In this document: piece after piece, positions 1-5,841 of the stretch
Position numbering within the stretch: the stretch's first letter is position 1
Layout of the letters: every line of letters begins with the position of its first letter
Source: Anaerolineaceae bacterium
Lineage (GTDB): Bacteria > Chloroflexota > Anaerolineae > Anaerolineales > Anaerolineaceae
Length of the DNA: 5,841 nucleotides
Assembly: GCA_028714615.1 (NCBI GenBank)
Contig: JAQTMA010000250.1
Coordinates: forward strand, 1 to 5,841
Reading direction: 5' to 3'
Position numbers and translations under genes: made by a program
The notes under the pieces: model-generated
Told to the model about the DNA's origin: nothing
The model's database searches: none
The model's input: only the letters and a program-made list of their open reading frames with translations

Positions 1-45
1 ACGACCTTGCCTTATAATGGACTAAAACATATTCTCTTGATGTAA
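1..45 (+). CDS. Possible C-terminal tail of an upstream gene (partial)
   Basis: Frame 1 is open from the window edge to a TAA at 43-45 and reads TTLPYNGLKHILLM. The other two forward frames stop within the first 25 bases. The stretch ends 17 bases before the next gene, as expected for a tightly packed operon on the same strand. Fourteen codons are far too few to name a family, and an open frame of this length can occur by chance, so this is a weak call based only on position and openness. Confidence 0.3.
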   Translation, partial: TTLPYNGLKHILLM

Positions 46-62
46 GTAATGGATATTAATTC

Positions 63-1337
63 ATGGTAGCAACCAAAAAGCCGTCGGAAAGTTTCCTGGG
101 GCGATACGTTATTGCGTTCGAGCGCATACTGTTATTGTGGGATAAGCCGCTCGTTGCCATGTTGCTGGCTGGGATCATTTTCACTGGTATTTCGGCAACG
201 GCAGGATCGCCTTTACGGTTGTCAACGAATCCTTTCTATAATTTACTCGCTGACGCTTTCATCCATGGACAATTGCATCTTCGACTTATCCCTGACAACA
301 CACTCGATCTCTTGTTTTTTCAGGGTCGTTATTATTTATATTGGGGTCCGCTACCGGCGATACTGGCAATCCCCCTGGTTGCAGCATTCGGTGTGAACGT
401 TAGCGATGTGTTTCAAAACCTATTCTTCTCGTCACTCACCGTAGGAATTCTCGCTGCTACCCTTCGAGCAGCCAACGAGAAGGGGGTTATCTGTCTATCC
501 TCACTCTCACGGGCGATCCTTGTTCTGTTTTTTGCGTTGGGTACACCCTTCACTGCCATTACGGAGAGTGGACATGTCATGTTTGCAGCTCAGGTAGAAT
601 CATTGTTCTTTGTTTTTCTCGCTTATCTTGCAGCCTTTAAAATGAGCAATGCCAAGGCTTTTATACTCACGGGTTGCGCCGTTGCAGGAATATTATTAAC
701 TCGCGTTAGCGCGGTCTTTGCTGCAATTTTCCTGGTATGGTATTTATTATCCCAGCACTGGAGTCTAAATAAGCGTCGGTTGTTCCTTTATTGCGTATTG
801 GGTCTCCTGCCGATATTAACAGCAGAGGCGCTTACTATTCTCTATAATTATTCTCGTTTCAGTGCACCGTTCGATAATGGGTACAATTACCAATTGATGA
901 GCCCCTTTTTTGCTGCCGATTTTTCCAAATATGGGGCATTTAATCTACATTTCATTCCTGGTAATCTCTACTACACGTATTTGTATTATCCTTATTCGTT
1001 CGCCCCACCACATTTCACCCTCCGTTGTGGGAGCCTGTTTCTATTAAGCCCTCTGTTTCTCTGTGCGATCTATGCAATGTGGAAATTTCGACGTCGAGCG
1101 ATTATCCAGGTCCTCTTGATCACTGTATTAATTGGTAATATCCCTCTATTGTTGCTCATGGGCCCCGGTTCGGGTTTGCTAGGACCGCGATATGCCCTAG
1201 ATTTCGTCATGCCTTTGTTGCTCCTAACCGGAATGGGAATTGAAATGCTTCGTAAGCGGTATGTACTATTCTTAGTTGCTGTTTCCGTTATCCATTACAT
1301 AGCTGGTACTATGATATATGTTCGGGCAGTTCCGTAG
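63..1337 (+). CDS. Polytopic GT-C-like membrane protein, putative glycosyltransferase
   Basis: This is a 424-residue integral membrane protein with roughly nine to eleven hydrophobic segments (about residues 30-48, 93-110, 119-136, 148-166, 175-193, 198-228, 239-260, 325-340, 347-367, 378-395, 399-420). It has the layout of GT-C glycosyltransferases, which move sugars from polyprenyl-phosphate donors on the outer face of the membrane. Visible family-like landmarks are NPFYNLLADAFIHGQ near 56-70 in the first long outer loop (with acidic D64), GRYYLYWGPLPA at 88-99, YNYSRFSAPFDNGY at 261-274, and GPRYALDFVMP at 374-384. The ATG at 63 is favoured because a short charged N-terminus precedes the first membrane segment; only a weak GGA at 51-53 precedes it as a ribosome-binding site. 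The next gene lies about 50 to 170 bases downstream on the same strand, depending on its true start. The substrate is unknown. A GT39-like or uncharacterised GT-C subfamily is the best reading; a non-enzymatic membrane protein is possible. Confidence 0.75.
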   Translation: MVATKKPSESFLGRYVIAFERILLLWDKPLVAMLLAGIIFTGISATAGSPLRLSTNPFYNLLADAFIHGQLHLRLIPDNTLDLLFFQGRYYLYWGPLPAILAIPLVAAFGVNVSDVFQNLFFSSLTVGILAATLRAANEKGVICLSSLSRAILVLFFALGTPFTAITESGHVMFAAQVESLFFVFLAYLAAFKMSNAKAFILTGCAVAGILLTRVSAVFAAIFLVWYLLSQHWSLNKRRLFLYCVLGLLPILTAEALTILYNYSRFSAPFDNGYNYQLMSPFFAADFSKYGAFNLHFIPGNLYYTYLYYPYSFAPPHFTLRCGSLFLLSPLFLCAIYAMWKFRRRAIIQVLLITVLIGNIPLLLLMGPGSGLLGPRYALDFVMPLLLLTGMGIEMLRKRYVLFLVAVSVIHYIAGTMIYVRAVP

Positions 1338-1388
1338 CATTCTAATCTTTGTTCGGGAATAATCATTTGCTTATTAACGACTTAACCA

Positions 1389-1511
1389 ATGCACCGTTGA
1401 TCAACAGTCATCGCATTCCTGATTGTCATTTCCTTCGGAGCCCTCTGGTTCACGCGCCAAATACCGTATTGTGGGTGGGACTTTCACAATTCGCTTAGGG
1501 GACCAGTCAAT
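1389..1511 (+). pseudogene. Probable true 5' end of the GT87-like gene, interrupted by in-frame TGA
   Basis: The frame of the following gene stays protein-like upstream of its first usable ATG. From 1401 it encodes a hydrophobic helix, TVIAFLIVISFGALWF, then a loop with WDFHNSLRGPVN. That is what a GT87-type enzyme should carry at its start: membrane segment 1 and the first outer loop, whose conserved acidic residue would be the Asp encoded at 1479-1481. The only ATG in this open stretch is at 1389, giving ATG CAC CGT TGA, so codon 4 is a stop at 1398-1400; a TAA at 1383-1385 lies just upstream. No in-frame GTG or TTG exists between 1401 and 1512, only rare-start candidates such as ATC 1410, CTG 1419 and ATT 1422. 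A CGA-to-TGA change would explain it, as would a sequencing error. The coding nature of the stretch is seen directly; the cause is inferred. Confidence 0.65.
1497..1502 (+). promoter_or_regulatory. Shine-Dalgarno-like AGGGGA before internal ATG 1512
   Basis: AGGGGA ends nine bases before the ATG at 1512 and could allow initiation or reinitiation there. The same bases read as Arg-Gly in the protein-like upstream extension, so the match may be accidental. Confidence 0.3.
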
Positions 1512-2519
1512 ATGCTTGTTGATCGAATGACTCCGTACACATTCAACGCACCATATGGCCCTTATCCGGGTGTCTGGATGCCACCAACCCTGGGACTGCT
1601 ATTTTTCATCGGGTATTTACCTTGTGATATTTCTTCAAAGGTTTGGCTCATAACTGAAATTGCGGGTTTTATTTGGGTTATTTGGATGATCGCTGATTAC
1701 AAGTTGCCCTCCCGTTGGGTCTTCACCGTTTGCCTGTTCGCCCTTTTCCTTTTTCCCGCTTTTTGGATTCATGTAAGCCTTGGGCAGTTTTCAATGCTTT
1801 TTGTGATCCTGATGATGATCAATGTATACCTGCCTCAGGTTGGTTCCCTCACTCCGTTATTCTTGGTGTTAGAGTTAACAAAGCCACAGTTAGCAATCCT
1901 CATATATCCATGCTTTCTTATGAATGTCTGGCGGGAAAATGGCTTTCGCCAGGTAACACGGCTGGTGCTTTCTACTTTGTTCGTTGCAGCACTACTAACG
2001 GTACCACTTTTTCTATATTACCCAGGTTGGTTGAACGATTTCCTTGTTGTGACACTCAAGAACCTGGGTGCTGGTTGGAACCTTCCAACATTATTTGTTC
2101 AGCTCCCTGTCCTTTTAGGAATTGCCGGCTATTATGTATGGGCATTTGTTTTTCTACTCTCATTAGTTGCTTCCCTTAGGTTATGGGCTTTGAAAGGCTC
2201 AAAATTCGGACTGATTGCCACCCTCGCGATAACACCCATGGTAACCCCTTATGCTTCCTCTTGGGATTTTCTCCTGCTTCTACCTGCATTCTTTTGGCTA
2301 ATGATTAAGATGAAGTCAAGAACTGCTCATGTGGTGCTGCTTTTGACAATATTTACTGTCGTTGCAATTCAGATAGCCGTAAGATGGCATCAAGATATCC
2401 AAGATGGAACCCAGTGGTGGATCCCACCTGTATTACTCTTGGGATATCTTCTTACATTGACTGTTGAATATCTGACTGTTCGCAATAAATTAATCCCTTC
2501 CCAAAGGTTTGTTTCATGA
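1512..2519 (+). CDS. GT87-like (DUF2029-type) polyprenyl-phosphate-dependent membrane glycosyltransferase, N-terminally shortened
   Basis: The 335-residue product is a polytopic membrane protein with about nine or ten hydrophobic segments. Landmarks match the GT87/DUF2029 pattern: MTPYTFNAPYGPYPGVWMPP near 6-25, GQFS at 90-93, a TKPQ motif at 123-126 opening a membrane helix, and VTPYASSWDF at 244-253. Characterised GT87 members are GT-C mannosyl- or arabinosyltransferases that use polyprenyl-phosphate sugars outside the cytoplasmic membrane; the substrate here cannot be told. ATG 1512 is the first standard start in the open frame, but it omits a likely first membrane helix and the acidic loop residue encoded upstream, so a protein made from it may be inactive. 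Its TGA overlaps the next gene's ATG (ATGA at 2516-2519), indicating translational coupling and one operon. The family call is fairly firm; the start is doubtful. Confidence 0.78.
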   Translation: MLVDRMTPYTFNAPYGPYPGVWMPPTLGLLFFIGYLPCDISSKVWLITEIAGFIWVIWMIADYKLPSRWVFTVCLFALFLFPAFWIHVSLGQFSMLFVILMMINVYLPQVGSLTPLFLVLELTKPQLAILIYPCFLMNVWRENGFRQVTRLVLSTLFVAALLTVPLFLYYPGWLNDFLVVTLKNLGAGWNLPTLFVQLPVLLGIAGYYVWAFVFLLSLVASLRLWALKGSKFGLIATLAITPMVTPYASSWDFLLLLPAFFWLMIKMKSRTAHVVLLLTIFTVVAIQIAVRWHQDIQDGTQWWIPPVLLLGYLLTLTVEYLTVRNKLIPSQRFVS

Positions 2520-4045
2520 AGAACGAAATTAACCAATTTAAGTTTGCAATATCAGGAGATCAGGTAACGCGTCCCCATTCCTCCAATGACAAGACTCACC
2601 GGAATGAGCATATTTGGCAAAACTTGGATCTATTATTTGTGAATTATCAGCGTCAGCGGAGAAAGCATTGGAATAAAGTTGCATGTCGAGATAATATTGG
2701 GTTGGGAGGGTATTACCATCGTCGACTATCTGAAATATATCGTAATATGATCCAACCAAATCAGCGTCTTTTGGAAATAGGTTGTGGTCAGGGGGACCTC
2801 CTTTCAACCTTAAAACCATCCTTTGGCGTTGGAGTTGATTTTTCTGAAGAAATGACCTTCCGAGCTAAGAAGAAACACCCCGAATTGCACTTTATTCTGG
2901 GTGATGCCCATCAGCTTCCCCTAAATGGAACTCCATTTGATGTTATTATCCTTTCTGATCTTCTTAATGATGTTTGGGATGTTCAAGCATTATTTGATAA
3001 TCTACTTTGCAATTGCCATCCAGGAAGCAGAATCATAATCAATTCGTATAGTAGACTTTGGGAAGTCCCATTGGCAATAACGGAAAAGGTTGGTTTAGCT
3101 CAACCTGTTCTATTTCGAAATTGGTTGACCATAAGTGACATTCGGAATTTTCTGGAACTAACTGGTATGGATGTTATCCGCACTTGGCAGGAATTGCTCT
3201 TCCCATTAATGCTTCCACTTGTCACCACCGTTTGCAATCGCTTTCTGGTGAAACTTTGGCCAATTAACCAGTTAGCCTTGACGAACTTCCTCGTTTGTCG
3301 TCCTTGTTCGCAAATTCGGGGTAGTAAGCCTGAAGTATCGATTGTGATTCCTGCTCGGAATGAAGAAGGAAATATTGAGCAGATTTTCCGAAGTTTACTA
3401 GAGATCGAATTTGAGAAAGAAGTAATTTTTGTCGAAGGTAATTCTCGCGACCAAACATATGAAAAGATTCAATTGTGCCAAGAGAAGTACCCGCAGATGC
3501 GAACCATCCTCTTGCGTCAGGGGGGAATAGGGAAAGGTGACGCAGTACGCCTGGGTTTTGAACATGCGAGCAAGGAGATATTAATGATACTTGACGCCGA
3601 CCTGACTGTCCCGCCGCATTACTTACATCGTTTTTATGATGCGATCATGAGTGGGAAAGGAGAGTTCATTAATGGTGTGCGGTTGGTATATCCTATGGAA
3701 AAACAGGCAATGCGTTTTATTAATCTAGTTGGGAATAAGATGTTTAGCCTTCTCTTTACATGGCTCCTTGGACAGCCAGTAAAAGACACTCTATGTGGAA
3801 CAAAAGTACTTTGGAGGGATGATTACCAGCGTATTTCACAAAACCGTTCCTTCTTTGGCGATTTTGACCCATTCGGTGATTTTGATCTTTTGTTTGGTGC
3901 CGCTAAGCTGGAATTGAAAATTATGGATCTACCTGTCCGCTACAGGGACCGCACGTATGGAACGACGAATATATCGCGATGGAAGCATGGATTGCAATTG
4001 CTTCGAATGGGAGCTATAGCAGCGTACCGGTTAAAGTTTGTATGA
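2516..4045 (+). CDS. Bifunctional class I SAM methyltransferase / GT2 glycosyltransferase (polyprenyl-phosphate sugar synthase-like)
   Basis: This is a 509-residue two-domain cytoplasmic protein. Residues about 50-265 form a class I SAM-dependent methyltransferase: motif I LLEIGCGQGD at 85-94, GVDFS at 106-110 (motif II acidic residue D108), GDAHQLP at 129-135 and FDVIILSDLL at 141-150. Residues about 272-509 form a GT2 domain of the dolichyl-phosphate mannose synthase type: VSIVIPARNEEGNI at 274-287, EGNSRDQT at 307-314, GGIGKGDAVRLG at 336-347, a metal-binding DAD at 360-362, CGTK at 427-430, and a YGTTNISRWKHG stretch at 481-492 near the C-terminus. No clear membrane helix follows the catalytic domain, so a soluble or peripheral enzyme is expected. 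Its likely product is a polyprenyl-phosphate sugar usable by the two GT-C-like proteins encoded upstream; the methyl acceptor is unknown. The start is fixed by the ATGA overlap with the preceding gene. Fusions of this kind are known in bacterial glycan clusters, so the architecture is not new. Confidence 0.88.
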   Translation: MKNEINQFKFAISGDQVTRPHSSNDKTHRNEHIWQNLDLLFVNYQRQRRKHWNKVACRDNIGLGGYYHRRLSEIYRNMIQPNQRLLEIGCGQGDLLSTLKPSFGVGVDFSEEMTFRAKKKHPELHFILGDAHQLPLNGTPFDVIILSDLLNDVWDVQALFDNLLCNCHPGSRIIINSYSRLWEVPLAITEKVGLAQPVLFRNWLTISDIRNFLELTGMDVIRTWQELLFPLMLPLVTTVCNRFLVKLWPINQLALTNFLVCRPCSQIRGSKPEVSIVIPARNEEGNIEQIFRSLLEIEFEKEVIFVEGNSRDQTYEKIQLCQEKYPQMRTILLRQGGIGKGDAVRLGFEHASKEILMILDADLTVPPHYLHRFYDAIMSGKGEFINGVRLVYPMEKQAMRFINLVGNKMFSLLFTWLLGQPVKDTLCGTKVLWRDDYQRISQNRSFFGDFDPFGDFDLLFGAAKLELKIMDLPVRYRDRTYGTTNISRWKHGLQLLRMGAIAAYRLKFV

Positions 4046-4048
4046 CCA

Positions 4049-4843
4049 TTGGGGGTTACGGATTTGCTTAAAAGTTGGCTATCGGAACCTCTTGCACGCG
4101 GCCTGGAACTGGATGATCCTGTTTTAACGGATGTCCGACGGACCATTCTGCAAAAAAAAAGATTTTTACGAGCGATCTACACGGAGTGGTATCAGCTCCA
4201 GAAACGGAGCATACCCGATGGTCCGGGAATTATTTTTGAGCTCGGTTCTGGTTCCGGTTTCGCCCAAGATTCGATTCCAAAGCTCATCTCATCTGAGGTA
4301 TTCTGGCTGTCGAGCGTATCATTGGTCGTAGATGGATGTGCTCTCCCATTTCCTGACCAATCGGCGAAGGCTATCATTATGACGGACGTTCTTCATCATT
4401 TACCAAATCCTCGTGGGTTTTTCTCTGAAGTCACTCGTTGCCTCGGCCCGGGTGGTGTGCTAACAATGGTGGAACCGTGGGTTACCTCCTGGTCAAGATT
4501 TGTGTATAAGCATTACCATCATGAGAATTTTGAACCAGATTCGCTAGCATGGGAATTCGAAACAAGCGGACCTCTATCAGGATCAAATCAAGCCTTACCT
4601 TGGATGATATTTGAGAGGGATAAGCCGATATTTACAAAGGAATTTCCTCTATTATCTGTGGAATCTATTTATCCAATGATGCCTTTCTGTTTCTTATTGT
4701 CCGGTGGGTTATCCGTTCGTGGGATTATCCCAGGTTTTCTATATCACTGGTGCCGTTCGGTAGAAGGTCTATTGGATCGTTGGAACGCTGATTTGGGCTT
4801 GTTTGCATTCATTGTTTTGCGGCGGATTACTTTACCATCGTGA
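4049..4843 (+). CDS. Class I SAM-dependent methyltransferase
   Basis: This 264-residue cytoplasmic enzyme has motif I FELGSGSGF at 63-71, VVDGCALPF at 93-101, MTDVLHHLPNP at 111-121, GPGG at 133-136 and an EPW at 142-144. It belongs to a methyltransferase family often found beside glycan genes; the acceptor is unknown. The C-terminal half (about 145-264) has a HHE at 157-159, LSGSNQALPW at 176-185 and LLSGGLS at 216-222, which look family-specific. It is not a copy of the methyltransferase half of the preceding gene. Start choice is uncertain. There is no in-frame ATG at the N-terminus: TTG 4049 and TTG 4064 are the candidates, and TTG 4064 has GGGGG at 4051-4055 placed eight bases upstream. 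An out-of-frame ATG at 4042 overlaps the preceding TGA and would be in frame if the G5 run were one base shorter. The frame is the same as that of the preceding gene, with only TGA CCA between that gene's last sense codon and TTG 4049. Confidence 0.85.
   Translation: MGVTDLLKSWLSEPLARGLELDDPVLTDVRRTILQKKRFLRAIYTEWYQLQKRSIPDGPGIIFELGSGSGFAQDSIPKLISSEVFWLSSVSLVVDGCALPFPDQSAKAIIMTDVLHHLPNPRGFFSEVTRCLGPGGVLTMVEPWVTSWSRFVYKHYHHENFEPDSLAWEFETSGPLSGSNQALPWMIFERDKPIFTKEFPLLSVESIYPMMPFCFLLSGGLSVRGIIPGFLYHWCRSVEGLLDRWNADLGLFAFIVLRRITLPS
4051..4055 (+). promoter_or_regulatory. G-rich Shine-Dalgarno-like tract supporting TTG 4064
   Basis: GGGGG can pair with the anti-SD CCUCC using one G-U wobble and sits eight bases before TTG 4064. 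It bears on the start choice of the second methyltransferase. The same run is also the point where loss of one G would place ATG 4042 in frame. Confidence 0.3.
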
Positions 4844-4850
4844 TTATTCG

Positions 4851-4934
4851 ATGAAAGCAAAGCGAGAACGATTGCAACGGTGGTTATCCATGGAGACGTT
4901 CATAGTCAAAATTAACTTTACCAATTCTGGATAG
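4851..4934 (+). CDS. 27-codon ORF, possible 5' remnant of a lost operon gene
   Basis: An ATG seven bases after the methyltransferase stop opens MKAKRERLQRWLSMETF and runs to a TAG at 4932-4934. The basic, amphipathic beginning resembles the N-terminus of a cytoplasmic or membrane-associated protein, and the spacing is what an operon gene would have. No ribosome-binding site is evident and there is no recognisable domain. It ends about 40 bases before the window's base composition changes abruptly, which is why a truncated gene is considered. It could equally be a chance ORF. Confidence 0.22.
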   Translation: MKAKRERLQRWLSMETFIVKINFTNSG

Positions 4935-4964
4935 CTTCCTGAATTTAACCGGAGCATTCAGAAG
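4935..4964. repeat. Inverted repeat / hairpin between convergent genes
   Basis: Bases 4935-4944 (CTTCCTGAAT) pair with 4956-4964 (ATTCAGAAG) to give nine base pairs with one bulged C and an 11-base loop. It lies between two converging genes, where a terminator is expected. No T-run follows on either strand and the stem is not GC-rich, so it is not a classic intrinsic terminator. It may be a weak or mRNA-end structure, or chance. Confidence 0.35.
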
Positions 4965-4975
4965 AGAAACCTACT

Positions 4976-5841
4976 TCACATGCGTTCCACCACGGATTCC
5001 ACATCCCTTCCCACCACTCGTTTCTCCTCTTTCCGTTTCGCCCAACCTAACCGGAAGAAGACCCAGGGCGCTCCGCCCGCAACCCACAACCCGACCAGGG
5101 TGTAGCGTAGGTAGCGCAGGCTCAGACCCACCAAGTCCTCCCCTCGCGGGAAGATCTTCCCCAGGCCAACATAAAATATCAATATCCCTGCCCCACCCAG
5201 CAGGTAACGCGCCAGCCGCTGCCAGGCAGAGCCACTTGCACCAAAACCACCGTTCCGCCACAACCATAACGCGCCCAGGCTCATCCCCAGCCATACTCCT
5301 GCAACGGTCACCTGCCCGGCGGCAGAAAAGGGTCCCTCTTGCAGAAGGGGGAAGGCTGAGGTGGCGTTCAGCACCCATTCGGCTGGTATCTGCCACCCAC
5401 CGACGGTAGCCAGAGCCAAATAGTGCAGCCCAATCAGGGCAAAAGAGGACATGACTGCTAAGAAAGCTAGCCAACCGGCGCTGCTGCGTTTCAACCAGGT
5501 GGATACGGGCCGGTCTAGTTTAATAAAAACAAGCACCAGCAGGAACCCGATGAACCACCCGGCGATCACATCGCTGGTGAAGTGCATCCCCAGATAGATG
5601 CGTGACACGCCGATCAACAGGATCAGTATAAGCAGGATCGACCATAACCAACCCCGCCGCAGGAGCGCGGCAAGCAGTCCCCAAATCCCGGCGGCATTCT
5701 GGGCGTGCCCGGATGGTGCGCCAAAGGAAGTTTCAACGCTCAAGGCTTTCACCTGAGAGCTGAACCAGAATGGGCGGGGGGTATGGAGCAATATTTTGAG
5801 AAAACCATTCAAGCCATTGCCCATAAGCAGCATGGTCCCCA
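4976..5841 (-). CDS. PAP2-family membrane phosphatase with long C-terminal membrane extension (5' end outside window)
   Basis: This minus-strand gene encodes an integral membrane phosphatase of the PAP2 / phosphatidic acid phosphatase superfamily, which removes phosphate from lipid phosphates or pyrophosphates such as polyprenyl carriers. Numbering from the Met at 5833, all three signature motifs are intact: K-x6-RP at 13-21, PSGH at 40-43 with H43, and SR-x5-H-x3-D at 77-88 with catalytic H84. The frame is open to the window edge, and the first motif lies only 13 residues after that Met, whereas PAP2 proteins normally have one or more membrane helices before it. The gene therefore probably starts beyond 5841. 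After the core come about 190 residues with further hydrophobic segments (about 120-142, 174-192, 210-226, 243-262), including LRYLRYTLVGLW at 239-250, and a basic tail. Family certainty is high; the substrate is not known. It converges on the glycan genes and is much richer in GC than they are. Confidence 0.9.
   Translation of the reverse strand, partial: GTMLLMGNGLNGFLKILLHTPRPFWFSSQVKALSVETSFGAPSGHAQNAAGIWGLLAALLRRGWLWSILLILILLIGVSRIYLGMHFTSDVIAGWFIGFLLVLVFIKLDRPVSTWLKRSSAGWLAFLAVMSSFALIGLHYLALATVGGWQIPAEWVLNATSAFPLLQEGPFSAAGQVTVAGVWLGMSLGALWLWRNGGFGASGSAWQRLARYLLGGAGILIFYVGLGKIFPRGEDLVGLSLRYLRYTLVGLWVAGGAPWVFFRLGWAKRKEEKRVVGRDVESVVERM

Noticed and set aside
13..18. Perfect TATAAT resembling a -10 promoter box 44 bases before the first complete gene
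   Set aside because: The matching -35 position lies outside the window, the surrounding DNA is AT-rich, and it may sit within the coding tail of an upstream gene.
112..396. 94-codon + strand ORF inside the first membrane protein gene
   Set aside because: Its alternative frame lies wholly within a well-supported polytopic membrane protein and shows no domain or ribosome-binding site.
1319..1357. Direct repeat TGTTCGGG at 1319-1326 and 1350-1357
   Set aside because: Eight bases repeated once at 31-base distance, with one copy inside coding sequence, is easily chance and has no partner structure.
1715..2179. 154-codon + strand ORF inside the GT87-like gene
   Set aside because: It is out of frame with the membrane-protein frame, rich in Cys and Pro, and has no coherent hydrophobic or domain pattern.
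4971..5474. Long minus-strand ORF of 167 codons overlapping the PAP2 gene
   Set aside because: It is a GC-rich shadow frame of the PAP2 gene, with Trp/Arg/Gly-rich content and no motif, while the overlapping frame has three intact PAP2 motifs.
1..5841. Search for tRNA, rRNA, CRISPR repeats, transposase genes and terminal inverted repeats
   Set aside because: By eye no cloverleaf, regularly spaced repeat, transposase motif or paired terminal repeat was found; gaps between genes are short and explained above.

Overview
The window reads as bacterial chromosomal or metagenomic DNA carrying part of a surface-glycan or lipid-linked glycan gene cluster. No RNA gene, insertion sequence, CRISPR array or phage gene was seen. 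The gene families and the mixed, mostly weak ribosome-binding sites would fit a Chloroflexota (Anaerolineae-like) organism. That placement is an inference from family familiarity and is not secure.

Layout. Bases 1-45 may hold the last 14 codons of an upstream gene. Four + strand genes follow: a polytopic GT-C-like membrane protein (63-1337); a GT87-like (DUF2029-type) membrane glycosyltransferase (annotated 1512-2519, with real coding signal reaching back to about 1389 across an in-frame TGA); a bifunctional class I methyltransferase/GT2 glycosyltransferase (2516-4045, ATGA overlap with the previous gene); and a second, unrelated class I methyltransferase (4049-4843). A 132-base gap (4844-4975) separates these from a minus-strand, convergent PAP2-family phosphatase (4976-5841) whose 5' end lies beyond the window.

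Working together (inference). The GT2 half of the fusion resembles dolichyl/polyprenyl-phosphate sugar synthases. Such enzymes make the polyprenyl-phosphate-sugar donors used by GT-C membrane glycosyltransferases, of which this window holds two candidates. The methyltransferases could modify the sugar or lipid product. The PAP2 protein could recycle lipid pyrophosphate carriers, but its opposite strand and very different base composition argue that it belongs to a separate unit.

Points deserving attention are two places where the annotated start is probably not the ancestral one: the TGA at codon 4 of the GT87-like gene, and the G5 run at the start of the second methyltransferase. A sharp rise in GC near base 4970, with a possible gene remnant beside it, is the third. 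I see no convincing new system; the gene content matches known families, and the interest lies in the apparent lesions and the junction.
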